Below are positions 1 through 5,657 of a stretch of DNA of 8,243 nucleotides, piece by piece. The DNA lies in NCBI GenBank assembly GCA_029939785.1, contig JAOZSG010000101.1, positions 1 to 8,243 of the forward strand, written 5' to 3'. The notes under the pieces were generated by a model that was not told where the DNA came from, made no database searches, and saw nothing but the letters and a program-made list of their open reading frames with translations. Source of the stretch: Fidelibacterota bacterium (lineage in GTDB: Bacteria > Fidelibacterota > UBA2242 > JAFGTP01). Numbering within the stretch: the first letter of the stretch is position 1; every line of letters starts with the position of its first letter. A program made the translations under genes and the position numbers.

Positions 1-1696
1 AATATATTGCAGAGAATGAACAATCAAACTGATCAATCAAATCAGATACTTCTGCCCCCAATTCAAAATTACTTTTATGTTCCATCACTATTTTTTTACC
101 TGGATTTAATGCTGATTGGAAATGATTGGAAATGAGTTGTTGATAAGGAGTTGGTAATCTAAAATCATTGCTATAATTAAAATGAGTCTTCAGGTGAAAC
201 AAATCAGAATCTCCACTAAAAATTGAAGAAATCATGTAGGAACTTTTTTTGTTTTTTGCTTTAGAATTAATATTAAATGCAGCATCACCATCATTCCTGA
301 TAGTATTCATACTATAATTAAAATTAATACTTTGAAGATCAAAACTAGATGAAGACTTCAGATTTTCAAGTTTAAACCCTGCAGAATAGTCTTTTGAAAT
401 TCTTGAAAGTTTATCTTTATTTGAAGATATTTTATAATATTCTTCCTTTAATATTGATTCAATATTCTCCTGTTTAAAGCCTAAGAAAAAATTAGCGGAT
501 CGAAATGGATAAACATATTCAAATTGCATAAGATTATTATCATTACTGATATCGTGAAAATTATAATAAATGTCATTTGTGTAGAAATGATGTTTTTCTG
601 TTTCTTTGTTTGTCGAAAATGCAAGAACTGTTTTACCAAAACTTGAATAATCTCCCTGATATTTTAATGTTATCAGATCCTGAGACATGTCTAAAGAATC
701 TTTAAATGCATTGTTTGCGTAAGTTTTGATGGATTTTATATAATTGAATTTTAATGCATTTTCCATCTGTTTGATATTAAAATCATACCTGGCATTTACT
801 GTAATATTTTCTGAAGTACGATCAATAGTTTCATTTTTATTATCTTCATCAGCGTAATTCAAATAGGAGGCTCCCTGATTCATTGATGCAAATATTTTCA
901 GGTCTGCAATTTTCTTATATAGATTTGTTCCCCAATTTCCAGAATTATATGACCCAAATCTTTGGTAGAATTTAATAAGATAATCCTGCTCCAGTTTTGG
1001 AATAAAATTCAAAACTGCTGCTGCACCTGCACCATCAAAAGTCGCCAGATTTCCACCTTTTACGATATCAATCTGACTTAATGATGAAGGATCAAGGAGA
1101 GAAAGATCAAAAACCCTATTAAAACTGCTGTTGATTGGAATTCCATCATATAATATAATGGTTTCATTGGCATTCGCTCCTCTAATAGAAATTGTCTTTT
1201 TTCCACTAAGATTTTCATCAATCATAATACTATTTTCTGTTGACATTAAATCAGCAACATCAATATATCCACCAGAACTAAAATCTTTTTCCGTTAATAT
1301 GGTAATTTCATTGGTTAATTCCTGGGTATAATTCACCTTAGGTGAAACTTCAACTTTTACTTCGCCCATTTCGATATTAATAGATTGTAATCTTACTTTT
1401 GGCTGTTTTTTAATTTGTTTAATTGTCAGAGTTTTTTCAGAAAATCCAACGTGTGTAAAAAGAATTTTTTGTGTTTCGGGATAGCGTGAAATATCAAGTT
1501 TGAAATATCCATTATTATCCGTTGTTGTTCCAAAATTTGTACCTTTTATTGTAATATTCACATTTTTTAGTGGATTATGAGTCTGTATATTTTCTACAGT
1601 TCCTATTAATGTTTTAGTACTTCCATAGGCAGAAACAGATAATATGATTAAAATAAACAATAATAACGGGTTAATTCGTTTATTTTGACTTTTCAA
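1..1696 (-). CDS. TonB-dependent outer-membrane receptor, N-terminal 565 residues (runs off the window edge)
   Basis: This should be an outer-membrane beta-barrel that imports a ligand using TonB energy. The reading frame is open from 1696 to base 1, so the C-terminus is missing. A signal peptide (about residues 1-25, hydrophobic LLLFILIILSVSA) is followed by a CarboxypepD_reg-like beta-sandwich (about 30-104, with GTTTDNNGYFKLDIS). A TonB-box-like stretch follows (GEVKVEVSP, near 111-119), then the plug domain (about 125-235, with ISIRGANANETIILYDGIPIN and IDIVKGGNLATFDGAGA). The rest is barrel strands, with FRLPTPYQQ near the visible end resembling the FRAPT motif of late barrel strands. 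The chosen start is TTG at 1696 because AAGGTG lies 4 bases upstream and the signal peptide then begins properly. An in-frame ATG at 1723 overlapping the preceding gene is the alternative. The gene lies 13 bp after the PorD-like gene, so it is probably cotranscribed. The ligand cannot be read from the sequence. Confidence 0.93.
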   Translation of the reverse strand, partial: MKSQNKRINPLLLFILIILSVSAYGSTKTLIGTVENIQTHNPLKNVNITIKGTNFGTTTDNNGYFKLDISRYPETQKILFTHVGFSEKTLTIKQIKKQPKVRLQSINIEMGEVKVEVSPKVNYTQELTNEITILTEKDFSSGGYIDVADLMSTENSIMIDENLSGKKTISIRGANANETIILYDGIPINSSFNRVFDLSLLDPSSLSQIDIVKGGNLATFDGAGAAAVLNFIPKLEQDYLIKFYQRFGSYNSGNWGTNLYKKIADLKIFASMNQGASYLNYADEDNKNETIDRTSENITVNARYDFNIKQMENALKFNYIKSIKTYANNAFKDSLDMSQDLITLKYQGDYSSFGKTVLAFSTNKETEKHHFYTNDIYYNFHDISNDNNLMQFEYVYPFRSANFFLGFKQENIESILKEEYYKISSNKDKLSRISKDYSAGFKLENLKSSSSFDLQSINFNYSMNTIRNDGDAAFNINSKAKNKKSSYMISSIFSGDSDLFHLKTHFNYSNDFRLPTPYQQLISNHFQSALNPGKKIVMEHKSNFELGAEVSDLIDQFDCSFSAIY

Positions 1697-1700
1697 TATA

Positions 1701-1706
1701 CACCTT
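1701..1706 (-). promoter_or_regulatory. Ribosome binding site deciding the TTG start of the receptor gene
   Basis: On the minus strand AAGGTG lies 4 bases before TTG (1696-1694). The other in-frame candidate, ATG at 1723-1721, has only a weak AAGAAG-type sequence upstream and would add nine residues ahead of the signal peptide. The TTG is therefore preferred. Confidence 0.6.
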
Positions 1707-1709
1707 AAT

Positions 1710-2543
1710 TTATTTAAAAGCATTATTATAAATCTTCTTATTATCAGGATCTAAATCCAATAATTTTGCCTGCTGATCTTTTGTACCATAAAGTCTGAAC
1801 AAATCAGCAATATCCCGTGCTTGTGCATCTAAAAAAATATGAGCATGTCTTTCTCTGGCATTAACAGTAAAACATTCATTAAGATGATCTAAGAATTGCT
1901 GCATAACTTTTGGAATTTCCTCTGTTTTTTCATTTTCCTCCAAATCAATAATCGTCCAGAAATCACATTTTGCAAGCCTATAATATCTCAGATTTATTAT
2001 TTCGTTTAATTCTTTTAATCTTTCTGACCAACCGTGAGGATAATCAGAAATTTCTGCACGTGATGCCAAATCCCTGGCTTTTTCATAGACATTATTACCA
2101 CCAAGAGGCTCATAAGTATCCATTTCACCGGCAATTATCATAAGTGCATAAAAATCCATGATAGTTGGAAGTGAATATATCATTTGGCTATGTACAAGAG
2201 GTTCATTAGTACCATAAATAAATCGAAAGTTTTTTTCAAAAAATCTCTGATCTCCTGAAGTAGTCATAATAAATAATTGTCCTTTAATTTTTCTTTCGGA
2301 GCCTGTTGTGTTTGCACTTTGAGCAAAAATACTGATTTTGATAGGAATCTGTAAGTCATATTTGTTTTCTGTATAGTCATGCCCTTCAAAATATGATGGC
2401 AATTGTATCTCTAATGTACGTAAATCAGTTCTTTCTTTAACTTCTAATTGATCAGATTCAATTTTTACATCAACATTACCAATTTGGCCAAAAATGATAT
2501 TTCCAAAAATTAGTGTAATACAAAATGTTTTCAGAAGTTTCAT
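1710..2543 (-). CDS. porD: PorD-like DUF4835 family protein, exported
   Basis: The protein has 277 residues, close to the roughly 300 usual for DUF4835, a family annotated in Bacteroidetes as type IX secretion component PorD. A signal peptide covers about residues 1-20 (MKLLKTFCITLIFGNIIFGQ), so it should be periplasmic or envelope-associated. Family-like features, judged by recollection and not alignment, are the N-terminal beta-rich half, FYALMIIAGEMDTYEPLGG (131-149, matching the family pattern of FYAY-LG-D-D-PLGG), the following YEKARDLA helix, a GWSE segment at 171-174, and FLDAQARDIADLF (237-249) near the C-terminus. The start was placed at 2543, not at the upstream ATG at 2591, because GGAGG lies 5 bases before it and the signal peptide begins there. 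No adjacent rpoZ, coaBC or recN is visible, which is the neighbourhood I recall for this gene in Bacteroidetes. The role in secretion is inferred from the family only. Confidence 0.75.
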   Translation of the reverse strand: MKLLKTFCITLIFGNIIFGQIGNVDVKIESDQLEVKERTDLRTLEIQLPSYFEGHDYTENKYDLQIPIKISIFAQSANTTGSERKIKGQLFIMTTSGDQRFFEKNFRFIYGTNEPLVHSQMIYSLPTIMDFYALMIIAGEMDTYEPLGGNNVYEKARDLASRAEISDYPHGWSERLKELNEIINLRYYRLAKCDFWTIIDLEENEKTEEIPKVMQQFLDHLNECFTVNARERHAHIFLDAQARDIADLFRLYGTKDQQAKLLDLDPDNKKIYNNAFK

Positions 2544-2548
2544 TATAT

Positions 2549-2553
2549 CCTCC
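2549..2553 (-). promoter_or_regulatory. Ribosome binding site deciding the start of the PorD-like gene
   Basis: GGAGG on the minus strand lies 5 bases before the ATG at 2543. It favours this start over the longer frame beginning at 2591, which would put 16 non-hydrophobic residues ahead of the signal peptide. Confidence 0.85.
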
Positions 2554-2608
2554 AATATTTGATTGATTTTTTTCAGACTTAATTTATACAATGGAAGCGT
2601 GAATCAAA

Positions 2609-2626
2609 AATGTTTATTGTATCAAT
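2609..2626. repeat. 18-bp direct repeat, copy 1
   Basis: AATGTTTATTGTATCAAT occurs here and again, identically, at 2692-2709. Its end contains ATTG-TAT-CAAT, a short dyad of the kind bound by dimeric regulators. It could be an operator half of a pair, or the residue of a duplication. Confidence 0.75.
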
Positions 2627-2634
2627 TTATACTC

Positions 2635-2658
2635 GTTCCCAAAACCCTCTTTGGAAAC
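2635..2658. repeat. Imperfect hairpin between the direct repeats
   Basis: GTTCCCAAA (2635-2643) pairs with TTTGGAAAC (2650-2658) at eight of nine positions around a 6-base loop. The only mismatch is C2638 with A2655. The CGTTCCCAAA...TTTGG form resembles dispersed intergenic palindromes I recall from other bacterial genomes. No T-run follows on either side, so a terminator role is unlikely. Confidence 0.45.
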
Positions 2659-2691
2659 ACCATTGAACTTATCTATTCTGTCAATGAGGTC

Positions 2692-2709
2692 AATGTTTAT
2701 TGTATCAAT
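2692..2709. repeat. 18-bp direct repeat, copy 2
   Basis: This is identical to 2609-2626 and starts 83 bp after it. It is nearer the plus-strand genes, while copy 1 is nearer the PorD-like gene. Such a placement would suit a regulator controlling both directions, but this is inference. Confidence 0.75.
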
Positions 2710-2859
2710 AATAATTGACTTTCCCTCATTTTTAAATTTTATTTATTTATTTGTTATTTATTTATTATAAAAGTCTTTATTTTTAAATTATAATTAATAT
2801 GATAGATTATATAAATATAATCCCCAATCCTGTTAATTAAGTCTAAAAAAAACACTTAT

Positions 2860-2865
2860 AGGAGG
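2860..2865 (+). promoter_or_regulatory. Strong ribosome binding site of the LPP20-like gene
   Basis: AGGAGG lies 5 bases before the ATG at 2871 and fixes that start. Confidence 0.85.
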
Positions 2866-2870
2866 TTTAA

Positions 2871-4319
2871 ATGAGCAAAAGATATACTCTAATCAAAATG
2901 TTTTTGATTTTAATAGTAATATTAATACAATGTGGATTTATTTTTCCTCAGAAAAAAATATCAAAAGAAAAACGTCCAGCCTGGATAAATAATCCCTCAA
3001 AAGGAATTTTTGTAGGTGTGTCTCAGAAAAACGAGAATGAACAGGAAGCCCGTATTAATGCAGTTAAAGATGCAAAAAGGCAAATAATTCAATCTCTCGG
3101 AGTTATAATAGAAAGTGAATTTGTAGATAGAATAATAGAGCAAAATGAAAACGTAATAAATCATGCTGATTCTAAATTGAAAATAGTTGCTAAAAATATT
3201 ATTGCAGTTAAACCTGATAAAATATTTGTAGAAAAGTATCAGGAAAAAATATCAATGTTAAAAAAACGAACTCTTTATCAGGTTTTTGTATCAGTTCCAT
3301 TTTCTAATAAAAAACATCAAATATTTATGAATGAATTATTATCTGAAACAGAAAGAAGTTGTAATCAACGGTATCAAAAAACAATTAGACTTGCAAAACA
3401 GGGAAAAGTATTTTTTGCCATTGAAGAATTGAGTAAGATTGGTATTGATTTATCTGATATTTCACAAATTACAGGAATTTCTCCGGAAAAAATGTCAGGA
3501 GTAAAAAACCTTGAGAAGGACGTATTGTTATCACTATCTGATATGCAAAATAATATTTATATAACCGGAAAAGGTACTGATCAGGGAGCAAAATATGGGA
3601 AAGGACTTAAAAAACCTCTTGAGTTGAGTATTCTTTGGAAAACAGAAAATAAAACAATCGGAATTCCCGGTGTCGATGTGAAATTTAGTATTGTTAATGG
3701 AAATGCAGAAATTAGTGAAATCGGAAAAACAAATAGTTCCGGTATTGCAACTTGTAATGTCAAAAAAGTTCTTACCGGAGAAAATTTAATTATAAAAGCA
3801 GAAGTTGAATTTCCGAAAAATACAGGTATTGCAGCGAAATCTTATAAATTTCAACTGTTTGCAGATAATAAAATAATTGTGAAGGTAATTGAAAAAAATC
3901 TGAACAAAAAAATCGAAACATCATATCTGGAGAATAAATTATTAGAGCAATTTAACAATTTAGGATTTACTGCCCTGGAAAATGATAATCTTAGAAAATT
4001 AACAAAAAACGATATTGAACAAATAAATGTACAATCAGTAAAAAATCGGTTTGGTAATGATAACGCAGATCTTATTGTACTGGCTGTAATCACTACTGGA
4101 CAGATTAATAAAATACAAGATGGGTATTATTTTGCCAGAGCAAGAGGAGTTATAAAAGTTTATGACAGGGAAAAGCAGGAAATTGTTGTGAATTTTATTG
4201 AAGAAACAAAGGGAGCAGGAAATTCCGAAGAGAATGCCGGAGTAAAGGCAATAAAAAAAGTAAGCGATCTATTGATAGATAAAGTATTAAACGAATTACA
4301 AATGAATAGAAAGTCCTAA
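2871..4319 (+). CDS. Exported LPP20-like envelope protein with Ig-like and CsgG/TolB-N-like domains
   Basis: The 482-residue protein begins with an export signal (hydrophobic residues about 9-25). Residues about 35-150 look like an LPP20-family domain: RPAWINNP, a short GIFVGVSQ strand, then an EARINAVKDAKRQIIQSLG helix and a YQVFVSVPF strand. A helical linker follows (about 155-222). Residues about 247-330 resemble a bacterial Ig-like (Big_1 type) domain, with PGVDVKFSIVNGNAEIS and TNSSGIATCNV. The C-terminal part (about 335-477) alternates strand and helix like CsgG or TolB-N domains (LLEQFNNLGFTAL, ADLIVLAVITTG, GVIKVYDREKQEIVVNF, AIKKVSDLLIDKVL). Cys21 follows LIQ, a poor lipobox, so lipid anchoring is uncertain. 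LPP20 and CsgG/FlgT-type domains occur in outer-membrane accessory proteins; the exact job is unknown. The pdxA-like gene follows after 3 bp. Confidence 0.8.
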   Translation: MSKRYTLIKMFLILIVILIQCGFIFPQKKISKEKRPAWINNPSKGIFVGVSQKNENEQEARINAVKDAKRQIIQSLGVIIESEFVDRIIEQNENVINHADSKLKIVAKNIIAVKPDKIFVEKYQEKISMLKKRTLYQVFVSVPFSNKKHQIFMNELLSETERSCNQRYQKTIRLAKQGKVFFAIEELSKIGIDLSDISQITGISPEKMSGVKNLEKDVLLSLSDMQNNIYITGKGTDQGAKYGKGLKKPLELSILWKTENKTIGIPGVDVKFSIVNGNAEISEIGKTNSSGIATCNVKKVLTGENLIIKAEVEFPKNTGIAAKSYKFQLFADNKIIVKVIEKNLNKKIETSYLENKLLEQFNNLGFTALENDNLRKLTKNDIEQINVQSVKNRFGNDNADLIVLAVITTGQINKIQDGYYFARARGVIKVYDREKQEIVVNFIEETKGAGNSEENAGVKAIKKVSDLLIDKVLNELQMNRKS

Positions 4320-4322
4320 ATA

Positions 4323-5315
4323 ATGAAAAAACCAATTCTTGGTATTACTATGGGAGATCCTTCCGGTATCGGTCCTGAAATTATTCTTAATGCTTTTACA
4401 AATAAAAAAATATACAAATATTCAAATTCAATTATAATCGGAAGCTATAAACAACTGGTAACTGAAAATAACAATACTGATTTAAAAATAAGAAAAATTA
4501 CTAACGTTAATTCAGCTGATTTTCAAGTAAATGTATTAAATGTAATTGATTTGGATAATGTGATTGTTGATATTGAAAAAAAAGGAAAAATTTTAGCAGA
4601 ATCCGGGAAAGCAGCTTTTGAATATATCCAAAAAAGCATAGAACTTGCTCTTTCCGGTGAAATTGACAGTGTGGTGACAGCACCAATCCACAAAGAGGCA
4701 ATAAAAGCAGCAAATCTGGATTTTATTGGTCATACTGAAATGTTTGGAGAACTCACTGGAAGTGATGATCCATTAACTGTTTTTGAAGTGGAAAACCTTA
4801 GAATATTTTTCCTATCACGACATGTATCCTTAAGACAATCATGTGAAATGGTAAAAAAAGACAGAATTGTCAAATATGTAAAAAGAAGTATCGAATCATT
4901 AAAAACATTAGGTTATAAAAGCGGTAAATTTGCTGTTGCCGGATTGAATCCTCATAGCAGTGATAATGGCCTATTTGGACACGAAGATCTTGAAGAAATT
5001 GTTCCGGCAGTTGAACAATTACAGTCGGAAGGATATGATGTAATCGGTCCGATTGGTGCTGATTCTGTATTTCATATGGCAATGGTCAACAATTGGAATG
5101 GAGTACTGTCTTTGTATCACGATCAGGGACATATTGCCTCAAAAACATATAATTTTGACAAAACAATTTCACTTACTTTAGGATTACCATTTTTACGAAC
5201 ATCTGTAGATCATGGAACAGCTTTTGACATTGCAGGGAAAGGAATTGCACAATCTATAAGTATGGAAGAAGCAATATTAAAAGCAGCGAAATATTCCGCT
5301 GCTTTTAAAAAATAA
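4323..5315 (+). CDS. pdxA: PdxA-family 4-hydroxythreonine-4-phosphate dehydrogenase (or PdxA2-like relative)
   Basis: PdxA oxidises 4-phosphooxy-L-threonine with NAD(P) in cytosolic pyridoxal phosphate synthesis; the related PdxA2 group acts on threonate phosphates. The 330-residue length is normal for the family and the protein looks complete. Visible motifs are GITMGDPSGIGPEI (7-20), HTEM (137-140), SRHVSLRQ (165-172), LNPHSSDNGLFGHEDL (208-223), GADSVF (245-250), YHDQGH (265-270) and LRTSVDHGTAFDIAGKG (291-307). The metal-binding histidines fall at 167, 211 and 266 with Asp247, close to the E. coli numbering as I recall it. YHDQGHIASK differs from the YHDQGLPVLK of classical PdxA and resembles PdxA2-type or deeper-branching forms, so the substrate is not certain. 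The start is 3 bp after the upstream stop with no strong ribosome binding site, suggesting translational coupling. No kinase of the DUF1537 type lies beside it. Confidence 0.92.
   Translation: MKKPILGITMGDPSGIGPEIILNAFTNKKIYKYSNSIIIGSYKQLVTENNNTDLKIRKITNVNSADFQVNVLNVIDLDNVIVDIEKKGKILAESGKAAFEYIQKSIELALSGEIDSVVTAPIHKEAIKAANLDFIGHTEMFGELTGSDDPLTVFEVENLRIFFLSRHVSLRQSCEMVKKDRIVKYVKRSIESLKTLGYKSGKFAVAGLNPHSSDNGLFGHEDLEEIVPAVEQLQSEGYDVIGPIGADSVFHMAMVNNWNGVLSLYHDQGHIASKTYNFDKTISLTLGLPFLRTSVDHGTAFDIAGKGIAQSISMEEAILKAAKYSAAFKK
5279..5306 (+). terminator. Intrinsic terminator-like stem embedded in the 3' end of the pdxA-like gene
   Basis: AAAAGCAGCG (5279-5288) and CGCTGCTTTT (5297-5306) form a perfect 10-bp stem around an 8-base loop. 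On the plus strand the GC-rich core is followed by TTTT, and the leading AAAA mirrors this for the minus strand, so it could act in both directions. It lies wholly in coding sequence (KAAKYSAAF), ending 6 bases before the stop codon. Confidence 0.55.
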
Positions 5316-5353
5316 AGTGTAATATCTATTGAGATGATCTGCCGTTTGTTCTT

Positions 5354-5400
5354 GAACCTCCCCTGACCCCTCCTTAAAAAAGAGGGGTCAGGGGAGGTTC
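5354..5400. repeat. Perfect 19-bp GC-rich inverted repeat (REP/MITE-like palindrome)
   Basis: GAACCTCCCCTGACCCCTC (5354-5372) is matched exactly by its reverse complement at 5382-5400 around a 9-base A-rich loop. It is far richer in G and C than anything around it, which marks it as a distinct element. Similar CCCCTGACCCCTC palindromes are dispersed in many bacterial genomes, as I recall. GTTCTT occurs just before the left arm (5348-5353) and again at 5406-5411, which might be a short target duplication but could be chance. The hairpin would also block transcription from the upstream gene. Confidence 0.85.
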
Positions 5401-5560
5401 TATTAGTTCTTAGTACATAATTACCAAAATCTGATTTTTTGTTATCACTATTAGCATTTCGTTTAAAACTCAATTCTGTAGCATGTTCTTCCTCTTTGGA
5501 TTTTTTTTACTTTTTATTTCTTTTGTCAAACTTAGATTAACTCACACTCACTTTAGTTCG
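5399..5560 (-). pseudogene. Decayed coding fragment, possibly an internal piece of an IS1634-like transposase
   Basis: On the minus strand one frame reads about 36 codons without a stop, with EEEHATELSFKRN and, 10 residues on, FGNYVLRTNR, before it meets the GC-rich palindrome. Just upstream the same frame has stops but still gives residues such as SKFDKRNKK. The G-x-Y-x-LRTN pattern resembles the segment of IS1634-type transposases that precedes the second half of the catalytic domain. The expected continuation is absent past the palindrome. The match is short and from memory, so the family assignment is tentative. An ordinary AT-rich non-coding stretch is the alternative. Confidence 0.3.
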
Positions 5561-5596
5561 TTACAAGTCAAGTCCGGTGGGTAGTGAATTTAAGAT

Positions 5597-5625
5597 TTGA
5601 ATTGAACATAGATAAAGATTATATT
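5597..5625 (+). promoter_or_regulatory. Sigma70-like promoter for the sensor kinase
   Basis: TTGAAT (5597-5602) and TATATT (5620-5625) are separated by exactly 17 bases. This would start transcription roughly 25 bases before the kinase ATG. AT-rich sequence makes chance matches common, and Bacteroidetes promoters proper use a different consensus. Confidence 0.35.
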
Positions 5626-5657
5626 AGTTATGTGAATATGAAAAATAAGGTACTAAT

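Larger units (their letters stand above)
2544..2870. other. Divergent intergenic spacer
   Basis: This 327-bp gap separates the minus-strand PorD-like/receptor pair from the plus-strand LPP20-like/pdxA pair, so promoters for both should lie here. I see no credible coding sequence. It contains two copies of an 18-bp repeat, an imperfect hairpin between them, a run of ATTT units (about 2738-2768) and an AT-rich stretch leading to the downstream ribosome binding site. TATAAT at 2816-2821 is a possible -10 for the plus-strand genes, but no good -35 accompanies it and the base composition makes chance matches likely. Confidence 0.8.
5316..5657. other. Intergenic spacer before the sensor kinase
   Basis: This 342-bp gap has no intact gene. 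From left to right it holds a short AT-rich lead, a perfect GC-rich palindrome (5354-5400), a decayed minus-strand coding stretch abutting it, and a promoter-like sequence just ahead of the kinase. The segment 5501-5522 is very rich in T. Confidence 0.8.

Noticed and set aside
112..133. Tandem GATTGGAAAT twice
   Set aside because: A 10-bp unit repeated twice inside the receptor coding sequence, not in register with codons; it does not make a protein repeat and is probably chance.
1131..1331. Plus-strand frame of 66 codons
   Set aside because: It lies opposite the plug domain of the receptor, whose motifs are clear on the minus strand, and has no supporting start signal.
2544..2591. Longer start for the PorD-like gene at 2591
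   Set aside because: It adds 16 residues before an evident signal peptide and lacks a ribosome binding site, while GGAGG sits 5 bases before the ATG at 2543.
2738..2768. Run of ATTT units
   Set aside because: Low-complexity AT-rich sequence in a promoter region; it may aid DNA opening or bending, but nothing more specific can be supported.
2871..2935. Lipoprotein signal at Cys21 of the LPP20-like protein
   Set aside because: LIQC is a poor match to the usual lipobox because Gln occupies the position before Cys, so I call only an export signal.
5210..5473. Minus-strand frame of 87 codons across the pdxA end and the palindrome
   Set aside because: It begins at a TTG without a ribosome binding site, reads through the GC-rich hairpin (giving TSPDPSFLRRGQG, a typical product of translating such repeats), and overlaps the pdxA-like gene antisense. 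Only the part beyond the palindrome may derive from a real coding sequence.
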